Origin: Pseudoflavonifractor sp. An44
GTDB taxonomy: Bacteria > Bacillota > Clostridia > Oscillospirales > Oscillospiraceae
DNA: 40,578 nucleotides
Assembly (NCBI RefSeq): GCF_002161675.1
Contig: NZ_NFIH01000025.1
Location: 1 to 40,578, forward strand
Direction: 5' to 3'
The number at the start of each line of letters is the position of its first letter. The first letter of the stretch is position 1. Both the position numbers and the translations under genes were made by a program. Positions 33,084-40,476 of this stretch are shown here, piece by piece. A model generated the notes under the pieces. It had not been told where the DNA came from, searched no databases, and saw only the letters and a list, made by a program, of their open reading frames with translations.

Positions 33084-33494
33084 ATGATACGAGATATCTG
33101 CAAAGATGAGACCTTTCTGGCCCAAAAAGCTGAGCCCGCCACAACGGAAGACCAGTCCGTGGCCGCCGACCTGCTGGAGACCCTGGAGCACCACAAAGAG
33201 GGCTGCGTGGGCATGGCCGCCAATATGATCGGCGTCAACAAGCGCATCATTGCCTTTGACAACGAGGGCACCTACATGGTCATGTTCAACCCGGAGATCG
33301 TCAAGAAGTCCGGCCCATATGACGCCGTGGAAGGCTGCCTCTCCCTCACTGGGACCCGCCCCGCCAAGCGGTGGAACTCCATCAAAGTGCGCTGGCAAAA
33401 CGAGAAGTTCCAGGAACGGCTGAAAACCTTCACCGGCTGGACCGCTCAAATCATCCAACACGAAATCGACCACTGTGAGGGTATTATCATATGA
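33084..33494 (+). CDS. Peptide deformylase, variant subclass
   Basis: A 136-aa deformylase. The three family motifs are present: VGMAANMIGVN (motif I; usual form GLAAPQIG), EGCLSLTG (motif II, metal-binding Cys) and QHEIDHCEG (motif III, HExxH). The Pro-Gln of motif I is replaced by Asn-Met, so the Gln that normally helps hold the substrate is missing, while the metal ligands are intact. The protein is short compared with ~150-190 residues for housekeeping enzymes. It may be a specialised paralogue. It lies 16 bp after the AlkZ-like gene and overlaps the next gene by 4 bp. Confidence 0.85.
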   Translation: MIRDICKDETFLAQKAEPATTEDQSVAADLLETLEHHKEGCVGMAANMIGVNKRIIAFDNEGTYMVMFNPEIVKKSGPYDAVEGCLSLTGTRPAKRWNSIKVRWQNEKFQERLKTFTGWTAQIIQHEIDHCEGIII

Positions 33495-33805
33495 AAAAGT
33501 GTAAAATCACCGTCATGCGCATCACCCAATATCCAGACCTGATGGCCCAGTACGAGAATCCCATCTCCCACGCCTGTGACATGGAAGTGGGACAGGTCTT
33601 CCTCGCCAACGGCTGGGAAAAACCAGTTGGCTTTTGCCAAAGCGCCTGGGACACTCTCTCCCCCTTCGTCCTGGCCCTGAGCCATGGGGCAGAGAATTTC
33701 TATGACGGCTGGATGAAGAATCCAAAGTCCGCCATGCTCTCCTGCAACGATGGCTTTCGTCCGGTGAGTTTTCTGGTGGAAGCCCTGGACGAAGACGCAG
33801 AGTGA
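33491..33805 (+). CDS. TIGR04076 family protein
   Basis: The 104-aa protein resembles the TIGR04076 family: CKITVMRITQYPDLMAQY at the start, VGQVFLANGWEKPVGFC in the middle, and CNDGFRPVSFLV at the end. The family is small and of unknown function; conserved cysteines suggest metal or redox chemistry. It is coupled to the deformylase gene by an ATGA overlap and precedes the flavodoxin gene by 12 bp. No signal peptide. Confidence 0.75.
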   Translation: MKKCKITVMRITQYPDLMAQYENPISHACDMEVGQVFLANGWEKPVGFCQSAWDTLSPFVLALSHGAENFYDGWMKNPKSAMLSCNDGFRPVSFLVEALDEDAE

Positions 33806-33817
33806 GGAGGGATCGCC

Positions 33818-34324
33818 ATGTTTGAAAACGAAGGAACCGTGGCCACCGAACCAGGGATGAAAACTGCAATTTGCTACTATTCCCGGCACCACGGAAACAC
33901 CTTGAAGGTATTGGAGGCCATGGCAGAGGAAGGCGAGGTAGACCTCATCGACGTGACTACTCGCCAGCTCGTCCGACTGGAGGAGTATGACTGTGTGGGC
34001 TTCGCCTCCGGCATCTACGGTTTTGAATTTCAAAAGGCCGTGGTGGAGTTTGCCCGTCAGTATCTGCCCCAGGGCAAGCCGGTCTTCTTCGTCTATACCT
34101 ACGGCGGGGCGAAAGGCACCGGCGCAAAAGCGGTGGCGGAGATTGCCCAGGAGAAAGGCTGCCCAGTTCTAGGCGAGTTTTCCTGTAAAGGCTATGACAC
34201 CTTCGGCCCCTTCAAGCTGGTGGGCGGTATCGCCAAAGGACACCCGGACACCGAGGATTTAAAGCACGCCCGCCAATTCTATCGAGCCATTCAAGAGACC
34301 TATCAGCGAGGTGAATCGGTATGA
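33818..34324 (+). CDS. Flavodoxin family protein
   Basis: A 168-aa flavodoxin-fold protein. After a 13-residue lead, KTAICYYSRHHGNTLKVLEAM has the phosphate-binding loop for FMN, and VYTYGGAKGTGAKAV near residue 95 forms the second flavin loop. Such proteins carry electrons or act as small flavin reductases in the cytoplasm. The ATG at 33818 has GAGGAGGG at good spacing; a later ATG at 33857 is closer to the fold start but lacks a ribosome site. It overlaps the phosphoesterase gene by 4 bp. Confidence 0.85.
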   Translation: MFENEGTVATEPGMKTAICYYSRHHGNTLKVLEAMAEEGEVDLIDVTTRQLVRLEEYDCVGFASGIYGFEFQKAVVEFARQYLPQGKPVFFVYTYGGAKGTGAKAVAEIAQEKGCPVLGEFSCKGYDTFGPFKLVGGIAKGHPDTEDLKHARQFYRAIQETYQRGESV

Positions 34325-34779
34325 AACTCGCCATCCTCTCCGACACCCACGGCCTGCTGCGGCCCCAAGTGGTGGAGCACCTGAAAACCGCAGATGCCAT
34401 CCTCCACGGCGGCGACATCAACAAGCCCGCCATTGTGGAGCAGCTGCAACAGTACGCCCCCCTCTACATCGTCCGGGGGAACAACGACAAGGAGTGGGCA
34501 GAAGACATCCCCCACGACCTCACCGTCACGTTAGAGGGCGTCACCATCTTCATGGTCCACAACAAAAAAGAGGTCCCAGCGGACCTCTTAGGGGTGGATG
34601 TGGTGGTATTCGGCCATTCCCATAAATATGTGCAGGAGGAAAAGGGCAGCGTTCTCTGGCTCAACCCCGGCTCCTGCGGTCCTCGGCGCTTCCACCAGGA
34701 GATCACCATGATGATGGTGAAGATTGAAGACGGAACGATTCAGGTAGAGAAGATCGAGATCCCCCATGAGACGCCATGA
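34321..34779 (+). CDS. YfcE/MJ0936-type metallophosphoesterase
   Basis: This 152-aa enzyme shows the calcineurin-like metal-binding motifs: LSDTHG (residues ~6-11), HGGDIN near 36, RGNND near 59, and VFGHSHK near 99, ending with LNPGSCGPRR. The YfcE group hydrolyses phosphodiesters and is usually ~155-185 residues. It is cytoplasmic. It is coupled on both sides by 4-bp overlaps (flavodoxin upstream, MATE transporter downstream). The natural substrate is not known. Confidence 0.93.
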   Translation: MKLAILSDTHGLLRPQVVEHLKTADAILHGGDINKPAIVEQLQQYAPLYIVRGNNDKEWAEDIPHDLTVTLEGVTIFMVHNKKEVPADLLGVDVVVFGHSHKYVQEEKGSVLWLNPGSCGPRRFHQEITMMMVKIEDGTIQVEKIEIPHETP

Positions 34780-36080
34780 GAAAACAGCTTTCTTCCCACA
34801 CATTTGATTTCCGTCTCTATCTCTCTTTGCTGGTTATGGGCCTATGTCCTGCCATTTACACCACTGTTCGCATCCATTTCTTAGGTCAAATGCCTGACCC
34901 ATGGGCCTATTCCATTGCGGGACAGCTTGGATGGGTAAATCTGGCCTATGAAGTTATTCAAGAGGCCGTTCTGCTCCCCCTGTTCTACTTTTTGGGCCAA
35001 TCAGGAAAGGAGACCACTGAATTTCATAACCGAGTCCGAAGTGGCCTGCTTGTCACCGCCTGCATCTATACAGTCATGTCTCTGGCGCTGTGCGTCTTGG
35101 TGCGCCCCTTGCTGCACTGGATGGCGGTGGACCCCGGCATGGTAGATGCCTCCGCATCCTACATCCGTCTGGAGTGCTTGGCCAATGGTCTGGGCATGCT
35201 GGGTTCTTTTGCCCTGGTGGCACTGATCACCCTGGGCCGAACCAGATATCTCTATCTTCTGACCCTATCCCGGTTGGTTTTGAGCGTTGTTCTGGATACC
35301 TTGCTCATCTCTCCCCTGCCCTGCTCCCTCCACTTGAGTATCAATGGAGTGGGATATTCCAATCTTCTCGTCAACACCTTGCTGCTGATGGTATCCCTTT
35401 TGATGCTGTCCAGAGAAGGCGTTCGACTATTTGCCAGGGAACCTATCTCTTTTGGCTGGCTGAACGAGTTTTTCAAAGTAGGAGGCCTTTCCGGCCTGGA
35501 GTCCTTTGTACGAAATCTGGCCTATATGCTGATGATTGTGCGCATGGTGAATGTAGTCCAGGAACAGGGCCTCTATTGGGTGGCAAACAGCTTTATCTGG
35601 AGCTGGCTCCTGCTTCCGGTGACACAGCTGGCAGAGGTCATCAAACAAGAAGTTTCCTCCAATCCCGCATCGTGTCCGGTGCGCCAACGTACCTACTTTG
35701 CTCTCACAGGCGTGATTTGTGTAATATGGCTGGGTTCCATCCCTCTCTGGAAGCCATTTATGCAGTATGTCCTGGGCTATGCTGACACGGACGCCCTGTT
35801 CCGCTTGGTGCTGCTGTTGCTGGGCTTTTATGTGGTATATGCCTTTCAGAATGTATTTGATGCCATCTTCTATGCGTTGGGCAAAACCAATTACATGCTA
35901 TTTGAGTCCATCGCCACCAATGCGCTATATTATGGCGGTGCCTTTCTCCTCTATTGCACCGGAGTCTGGACCCCTTCCCTCACCGGGATTGCGCTGCTGT
36001 TCGGCTTTGGCATGGCCTTTGACGGTGTTGTGTCCCTGCTGGCCTACCTATATTTGATGAAAAAGAAGCGCTTTGCGTAA
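34776..36080 (+). CDS. MATE-type multidrug efflux transporter
   Basis: A 434-aa integral membrane protein with about 12 helices in two halves, as in the MATE family. The N-terminal half has IAGQLGWVNLAYEVIQEAVLLPLFYFLG and the C-terminal half starts near residue 225 (FKVGGLSGLESFVRNLAYML). MATE proteins export drugs or metabolites using Na+ or H+ gradients. It could in principle serve as a lipid-linked sugar flippase, since the folds are related, but its operon contains no polysaccharide genes. It ends the operon, followed by a strong terminator. Confidence 0.8.
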   Translation: MRKQLSSHTFDFRLYLSLLVMGLCPAIYTTVRIHFLGQMPDPWAYSIAGQLGWVNLAYEVIQEAVLLPLFYFLGQSGKETTEFHNRVRSGLLVTACIYTVMSLALCVLVRPLLHWMAVDPGMVDASASYIRLECLANGLGMLGSFALVALITLGRTRYLYLLTLSRLVLSVVLDTLLISPLPCSLHLSINGVGYSNLLVNTLLLMVSLLMLSREGVRLFAREPISFGWLNEFFKVGGLSGLESFVRNLAYMLMIVRMVNVVQEQGLYWVANSFIWSWLLLPVTQLAEVIKQEVSSNPASCPVRQRTYFALTGVICVIWLGSIPLWKPFMQYVLGYADTDALFRLVLLLLGFYVVYAFQNVFDAIFYALGKTNYMLFESIATNALYYGGAFLLYCTGVWTPSLTGIALLFGFGMAFDGVVSLLAYLYLMKKKRFA

Positions 36081-36097
36081 AAAAGCTAACACCAACA

Positions 36098-36139
36098 GAG
36101 CATGCCTTCCAAACAAGTCGGAAGGCATGCTCCTTTTTT
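36098..36139 (+). terminator. Intrinsic terminator after the MATE gene
   Basis: GAGCATGCCTTCC / GGAAGGCATGCTC is a perfect 13-bp stem with a 9-base loop, followed by CTTTTTTG. Confidence 0.93.
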
Positions 36140-36183
36140 GTCAGGAAAACGGGCAAACATTCCAGGTTCCCTTGGTAGCTTTT

Positions 36184-36195
36184 TTCTCGTGAGAA
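36184..36195. promoter_or_regulatory. Operator-like dyad before the XRE regulator
   Basis: TTCTC-GT-GAGAA lies just upstream of TATACT (36199-36204), a likely -10 box, and ~46 bases before the start codon at 36242. This position between -35 and -10 is typical of an autorepression site for the regulator encoded next. Confidence 0.5.
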
Positions 36196-36241
36196 CGGTA
36201 TACTGGACATACAAGACACGGGAAACCAGGAGGAATACACC

Positions 36242-36691
36242 ATGAGTTTTGGAAGCAGTTTATACCACGCCCGGAAAAAGAGCGGGCTGACTCAGGAAAA
36301 TGTGGCGGGAAAGCTGGGGGTCAGCCGCCAGACCATCTCCAAATGGGAGACCAATGAGACATTGCCTGATATTCGCCAGTCCAAGGGACTGGCCATGCTC
36401 TACCACATGACCTTGGACGAGCTCATTGAGTACGACTTTGACGAGCAGCAGGCCCAACAGATGATTGACAGCGTCAGCGACGAGGCCCAGGCCCGCATTG
36501 ACTGGAACAAAGTGTGGAGCAAGAAATATCCGGTGTTGGCCACCTACCACAAAACAGTACGCATCAACGACTACGCCCCTGCCCTGCGGGAGATGCTCAC
36601 CCAGCTGCGGGTGGACTACGGCTACAACCACACCGACGCTCTACTAGTCCTCAAAGACATTCTGGCCCGGGTCTGGAAGGGACAGATGTAA
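36242..36691 (+). CDS. XRE-family transcription regulator
   Basis: The 149-aa protein has a textbook HTH_3 domain in residues 5-60: LYHARKKSGLTQENVAGKLG then VSRQTISKWETNETLPDIRQ. The C-terminal ~80 residues are helical and contain no recognised effector motif. CAGGAGGAAT precedes the ATG. It converges with the vWA gene, with only 4 bp between the stop codons, and it likely represses itself through the dyad in its promoter. Targets beyond itself are not evident. Confidence 0.9.
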   Translation: MSFGSSLYHARKKSGLTQENVAGKLGVSRQTISKWETNETLPDIRQSKGLAMLYHMTLDELIEYDFDEQQAQQMIDSVSDEAQARIDWNKVWSKKYPVLATYHKTVRINDYAPALREMLTQLRVDYGYNHTDALLVLKDILARVWKGQM

Positions 36692-36695
36692 CCCC

Positions 36696-37352
36696 TCAGC
36701 GATGTCCACCCTGCCGCCGATGGAAGTCCGTCTCAATGGCGTCCTTCCAGTGGGCATCTAAGGGAGCACTGCACCGGACGGCGCTCACTACCTGGCTGAT
36801 AGCCTCATAGTTGAGCTGGGTGCCCTGGCTGTCGCAGTGGTAGTTCACCGCTCGGTCCGGGGCAATGCCCAGCTCCCCCGCTGTCTCCACGGCGTCGATG
36901 TTAGCCCCCAGAAAGAGAAACTCCCAACTGTACCGTTCCTTTTGCCGCTCAATCATCTTCTTGACTTGCTGGGCGGAATAGCGGCGGCTGGCGTTCTCCA
37001 TGCCATCGGTGGTGATGACAAAGAGGGTGTGTTCCGGCACATCCTCTGGGCGGGCATACTTGTGGATGTTTCCAATATGATGGATGGCCCCGCCCACAGC
37101 GTCCAGAAGGGCAGTACACCCCCGGACGTAGTATTCCTTGCGGGTCATGGGCCGGACCTCCCCCACCTGTACCCGGTCGTGGAGCACTTGGGTGCGGTCA
37201 TCAAAGAGAATGGTGGACACTAACGCCTGGCCGGGCTCCTGTTTCTGCTTTTCCAGCATGGCATTGAAGCCGCCGATGGTGTCCCCCTCCAGCCCCTGCA
37301 TGGAGCCGCTGCGGTCCAGAATGAATACCAACTCGGTCAAATTCTTTTTCAT
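36696..37352 (-). CDS. von Willebrand factor A domain protein
   Basis: This 218-aa protein is almost entirely a vWA domain: VFILDRSGSMQGLEGD holds the MIDAS DxSxS motif (residues ~8-16), VRGCTALLDAVGG supplies the Thr and ITTDGMEN the later Asp. It is cytoplasmic, with no signal peptide. vWA proteins mediate metal-dependent protein contacts. The ATG at 37352 is preferred because AGGGGGG lies upstream. That ribosome site is buried in the 3' arm of a terminator-like hairpin. It follows the macro-domain gene on the same strand, 151 bp away, so the two may work together. Confidence 0.88.
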   Translation of the reverse strand: MKKNLTELVFILDRSGSMQGLEGDTIGGFNAMLEKQKQEPGQALVSTILFDDRTQVLHDRVQVGEVRPMTRKEYYVRGCTALLDAVGGAIHHIGNIHKYARPEDVPEHTLFVITTDGMENASRRYSAQQVKKMIERQKERYSWEFLFLGANIDAVETAGELGIAPDRAVNYHCDSQGTQLNYEAISQVVSAVRCSAPLDAHWKDAIETDFHRRQGGHR

Positions 37353-37401
37353 AAAAAATCCCCCTATTCTGTGTTGTGATTTTACAAACACAGGATAGGG
37401 G
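37353..37401 (-). terminator. Terminator/attenuator overlapping the vWA ribosome site
   Basis: On the minus strand, CCCCTATCCTGTGTT (37387-37401) pairs with AACACAGAATAGGGG (37361-37375) with one mismatch, followed by GATTTTTT and then the ATG of the vWA gene at 37352. The 3' arm includes the vWA ribosome site. It can end the macro-domain transcript or act as a switch for vWA expression. Confidence 0.75.
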
Positions 37402-37503
37402 AATTTTCGTTCTATGTGGTCGCCTGGAAAGCGACAATTATATTCTCAACGGTGGAACAGTCTGGAACAAGGCATCTGTGTCACTTCGGCACGAGGCATG
37501 GTA

Positions 37504-38478
37504 TCAACCTCCCAATAGACTCTGATCGAAGGCGAACAGCGCCTCATTGATTTCAAAGATGTTGTAGTTTTGATGGGCGATGAAATACTCCACGATGATG
37601 TCAAACTTGCTGGCGTGGGAAAAGGCAAAACCCGCTTTTTGCAGCAGTTCCCGGGCCTCCTCCAGAGGCAGCTCCAAGGCGATGGCAAAGGCCATGGCAG
37701 TGGGTTTGGAGGGCTTATAGTGAACATCCGAGCGAATCTTGGAGAACAGTTTGCGGTCAATGTTGGCCTTTTTATAGCACTGGGCGTCGGTCATGCCCCG
37801 CTCGTCGATTTTCCGCAGCAGCATCTGGGAAAAGCTCTCGTCCAGCTGGCCCAGTGCCTCGTCCAGACTGAGGGGCGCCGAGGCACACCACAGCTGGGCC
37901 TCCATGGGCACCTCTTCCAAGGACATATCCCGGCGGCTCTGGGTATGCTCATCCACATAGTGGTCGTCAATGTAGGCGGCGATGTTGGAAAAAAGCTTGC
38001 CGCCGATGGTATAGGCCGCCCGGTCAAAAATCACCAGGTAAACAGTCATGTCATGGCAGAGCAAAAAGTCCCCAATGGTGTCCACCGCCACTTTGAGGGC
38101 CTGGTCTTTGGGGTAGCCGTATGCCCCGGAGGAGATGAGGGGGAAGGCCACCGTCTGGCAACCATGCTCCACTGCCAGTTCCAGAGAGGAGCGGTAGGCG
38201 GAAATCAGCAGTTCCCGCTCCCCGTAATCTCCACCCCGCCAGATGGGCCCCACGGTGTGGATCACATAATGGGCAGGCAGACGGTAGCCCTTGGTGATCT
38301 TGGCCTGGCCTGTGGGACAGCCGCCCAGGGTGCGGCACTCCTCCAACAGCTCCGGTCCGGCAGCGCGGTGGATGGCTCCGTCCACGCCGCCCCCGCCCAG
38401 CAAGCTATTCTTGGCGGCGTTGACAATGGCATCCATCTTCATGGTAGTAATATCATTGCGTACCATCTGTAGGGGCAT
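37504..38478 (-). CDS. Macro-domain protein with C-terminal HTH-like domain
   Basis: A 324-aa protein. Residues 1-~175 form a macro domain: [36 protein letters not shown] and [12 protein letters not shown] are the ADP-ribose-binding loops. The last ~110 residues ([48 protein letters not shown]) resemble an XRE-like HTH module often seen fused to macro domains in Firmicutes. The macro domain should bind or hydrolyse ADP-ribose derivatives. The start ATG 38478 has AGGAGGAGG upstream. The HTH may bind DNA or a protein partner. Confidence 0.87.
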   Translation of the reverse strand: MPLQMVRNDITTMKMDAIVNAAKNSLLGGGGVDGAIHRAAGPELLEECRTLGGCPTGQAKITKGYRLPAHYVIHTVGPIWRGGDYGERELLISAYRSSLELAVEHGCQTVAFPLISSGAYGYPKDQALKVAVDTIGDFLLCHDMTVYLVIFDRAAYTIGGKLFSNIAAYIDDHYVDEHTQSRRDMSLEEVPMEAQLWCASAPLSLDEALGQLDESFSQMLLRKIDERGMTDAQCYKKANIDRKLFSKIRSDVHYKPSKPTAMAFAIALELPLEEARELLQKAGFAFSHASKFDIIVEYFIAHQNYNIFEINEALFAFDQSLLGG

Positions 38479-38540
38479 AGGGCCACCTCCTCCTTGGATG
38501 GGCTTATCATACCACGCTTCTTTCCCGCTGGCAATCAAAA

Positions 38541-38577
38541 GAGAGGGGGCCTGCACACAAAGCAGAGCCCCTCCTCA
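38541..38577 (-). terminator. Terminator after the FtsW-like gene
   Basis: On the minus strand, GAGGAGGGGCTCTGC and GCAGGCCCCCTCTC form a stem with a 2x2 internal mismatch, directly after the stop codon at 38579 and followed by TTTTG. It separates the FtsW-like gene from the macro-domain gene. Confidence 0.65.
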
Positions 38578-38578
38578 T

Positions 38579-39928
38579 TTAGCATTTTTCCAGATGAATG
38601 TTCAGGCGATAGCGGGGCAGCCAGGTCTTCTCCTCCCTGTCATAGTCACAGGCGATGCTCTCCCCTCGCAGGACGGATAAAGCCAAACCAATCAGCCCCA
38701 TGTTGACCACCGTGTTCCAGTTCCCCGCCACCAGTGGAAACGTCGAGGCAAACAAAGCATACCCAAAATTCCACGCAACACTGCACAGTGCCTGACCACA
38801 GAGGACGAACAGAACCGTCAAAATCACGGCTTTCCCCAACTGGCTTCTGTGCTTGAGGCAGCGGCATCCAATCCACGCCATCAGCCCCACAAACAGCAAT
38901 ACGACTGCCAGAAACGGTCCCCATCCCAGTTGATAGATGATGGTGGTGAGAAAGGCATCCGCCTCACAGCCCGGTACCATCCTCTCAAAGGGCAGAGAGC
39001 TGTTCCATGTGCCCTCTCCCAGCCACCGGGACGCACCCAACACGTCTCGGATGGTGCAAGCCTGGTATCCCATCCCCATGGGGTCTTGCTCCGGGTGGAG
39101 GAACACTTGCAGCCGCTGCACACCGTAGCCGAACCCAAACAAAACCATCCACGCCACGGCGGCAAAGAGCACACCACAGGTCAATACCAGCAACATGCCC
39201 TTCCGCTTACCCACGCCAAACCAGTCATTCCAAGCCGCCGCCAGCATAAGCGCAAACCCACTGACCAACAGGAGCAGCAAGCCAAGCATGTGGGGGACTC
39301 GCATGCAAATCCACGCCAGTGGGGCACCGCCTCCTATGGCCAACACCAACCCCCACCAGCCCTTTTTACGGCAGGTATACACCCACAACGCATACACCAC
39401 CGGGTAGCACAAGGTGACATATCGGGCATAGATGGCACCCCCATGGATTCGTGGGGACAGCGCCACCGCCACTACACCAGCCACCAGGGCACCTGCATAG
39501 ATGATTCTACCGTGGCGAGCCAGCCGGGCATCGTCCAAAAAGTAGCCCAGCAAAAGAGCCCCACACCCCAAAATAAACACCGCCGCCGTCCTCATCGGAT
39601 TGAGGTCCAGATTTGGATTCTCCCATGTGGCCGTGAGCCACAGCTGGAGAACCGTACCCAGCAAGGCCAGCAAGATGGTACCCATCAGCAGCCCCCACTG
39701 GGGTCTGGGGCGGTGGAGTCCATCCAGCTGGGCCCCAATGGCTACGGGGTCCCCCATCTCCTCCACCGCCAGCTGCTCCGGGTTTTCCTGCCCTTCCGCG
39801 GCAAAGGCATCCCGCTGGTCCTCCAGGTGCTGTCGCAGCTCCTGAGTCACCACAGGCCGGGCCCGCCTCCACTTGATCTGTTCCGCCACAGCCTCCAAAT
39901 AGCCGTCTATAGTCTTACCCTGCCGCAC
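38579..39928 (-). CDS. FtsW/RodA-like protein with permease prefix domain
   Basis: A 449-aa membrane protein. Residues 1-~70 form a soluble 'permease prefix domain 1' (YLEAVAEQIKWRRARPVVTQEL, with VEEMGDPVAIG). About ten helices follow with the FtsW/RodA layout, including the large extracellular loop QDPMGMGYQACTIRDVLGAS near residue 285 and IIYQLGWGPFLAVVLL near 335. SEDS proteins polymerise peptidoglycan, but this variant lacks several classic residues, so activity is uncertain. The start is GTG 39928 with AGGGGGAG upstream, overlapping the PadR gene by 14 bp. Confidence 0.75.
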   Translation of the reverse strand: MRQGKTIDGYLEAVAEQIKWRRARPVVTQELRQHLEDQRDAFAAEGQENPEQLAVEEMGDPVAIGAQLDGLHRPRPQWGLLMGTILLALLGTVLQLWLTATWENPNLDLNPMRTAAVFILGCGALLLGYFLDDARLARHGRIIYAGALVAGVVAVALSPRIHGGAIYARYVTLCYPVVYALWVYTCRKKGWWGLVLAIGGGAPLAWICMRVPHMLGLLLLLVSGFALMLAAAWNDWFGVGKRKGMLLVLTCGVLFAAVAWMVLFGFGYGVQRLQVFLHPEQDPMGMGYQACTIRDVLGASRWLGEGTWNSSLPFERMVPGCEADAFLTTIIYQLGWGPFLAVVLLFVGLMAWIGCRCLKHRSQLGKAVILTVLFVLCGQALCSVAWNFGYALFASTFPLVAGNWNTVVNMGLIGLALSVLRGESIACDYDREEKTWLPRYRLNIHLEKC

Positions 39929-40262
39929 AACAAGCTCCCCCTTTCAGCACCTGATTCACCGCACGGGCGTATTGATTCCAAGACTCCTCTTTTTCTTGCA
40001 GGGTTCGGTGCCCCTGCTCCGTCAAGTGATAGTACCGTCTGGGCTTCCCCGCCGCTGCGTCCTGCTCATAGGCGCAGACACAGCCCTTCTCCTCCAGGCC
40101 GTGGAGCAGCGGATACAGTGAGCCCGCTTTTAGATGAAAGGTATCATCCGAGCGTTTTTTCAGCTCTTCGATCATCTGATAGCCGTACATGTCCTTTTCT
40201 TCCAGCAATTTCATCACCAGCAGTCCCATACTGCCGCTGACCAAGCTCTTGTCCAGTTCCAT
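39915..40262 (-). CDS. PadR-family transcription regulator
   Basis: This 115-aa protein is a short (subfamily 2) PadR: GSMGLLVMKLLEEKDMYGYQM then TFHLKAGSLYPLLHGLEEKG forms the winged HTH, and a C-terminal dimer helix ends in NQVLKGG. GGAGGGGCTT precedes the ATG. It represses its own operon, with the FtsW-like gene overlapped downstream. Two identical palindromes in its promoter are the expected binding sites. PadR plus membrane-protein pairs are common in Clostridia and often respond to cell-envelope stress. Confidence 0.93.
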   Translation of the reverse strand: MELDKSLVSGSMGLLVMKLLEEKDMYGYQMIEELKKRSDDTFHLKAGSLYPLLHGLEEKGCVCAYEQDAAAGKPRRYYHLTEQGHRTLQEKEESWNQYARAVNQVLKGGACCAAG

Positions 40263-40272
40263 AAGCCCCTCC

Positions 40273-40291
40273 TATATAGGTTATCTATATA
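40273..40291. promoter_or_regulatory. PadR operator 1
   Basis: TATATAG-N5-CTATATA is a perfect palindrome at the transcription start region of the PadR promoter, with a twin 27 bp away. Confidence 0.7.
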
Positions 40292-40295
40292 CCAG

Positions 40296-40324
40296 ATTAT
40301 ATATAGGCGCTCTATATATGTCAA
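40296..40324 (-). promoter_or_regulatory. Consensus promoter of the PadR/FtsW-like operon
   Basis: On the minus strand, TTGACA (40319-40324), 17-base spacer, TATAAT (40296-40301): a perfect sigma-70 consensus, about 34 bases before the PadR start. Confidence 0.88.
40300..40318. promoter_or_regulatory. PadR operator 2
   Basis: A second TATATAG-N5-CTATATA palindrome fills the spacer between the -35 and -10 boxes, so binding there would block RNA polymerase. Confidence 0.7.
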
Positions 40325-40336
40325 GAGCAAAATCGA

Positions 40337-40359
40337 GGCGGGCGCTGGATGCGCCCGCC
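40337..40359 (-). terminator. Terminator of the truncated alcohol dehydrogenase gene
   Basis: GGCGGGCGC and GCGCCCGCC form a perfect 9-bp GC-rich stem with a 5-base loop, 18 bases after the stop codon at 40378; a short T-run (GATTTTG) follows on the minus strand. Confidence 0.7.
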
Positions 40360-40377
40360 TTGGTGGAACCGCAATGC

Positions 40378-40476
40378 TCACGCCATCTCAATGGCAACCT
40401 TGATGACTCCGTCCTGCCGATTCTCAAACAGCTGATAGGCCTCCTCAATCTGAGAAAGTGGATAAGGTTGAAACAT
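40378..40476 (-). pseudogene. C-terminal fragment of a zinc alcohol dehydrogenase
   Basis: The frame PLSQIEEAYQLFENRQDGVI, ending KVAIEMA and stop, matches the conserved C-terminus of zinc-dependent alcohol/threonine dehydrogenases (MDR family). Homology fades at about 40460, exactly where the terminal repeat begins, and an in-frame TAG lies a few codons inside the repeat. An ATG at 40476 is present but has no meaning for an intact enzyme. The ~310 residues that should precede it are absent. Either an element inserted into the gene or the assembly joined unrelated sequence here. Confidence 0.75.

Noticed and set aside
34776-36080. MATE protein as the missing polysaccharide flippase
   Set aside because: It is in an unrelated, distant, opposite-strand operon and reads as a multidrug MATE protein; the fold relation alone is not enough.
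37570-38472. 300-codon open frame on the plus strand
   Set aside because: Antisense to the macro-domain gene, which has all family motifs and a strong ribosome site.
38849-40240. 463-codon open frame on the plus strand
   Set aside because: It is antisense to the FtsW-like and PadR genes, both clearly real; the composition is low-complexity His/Gln/Pro and no ribosome site fits.
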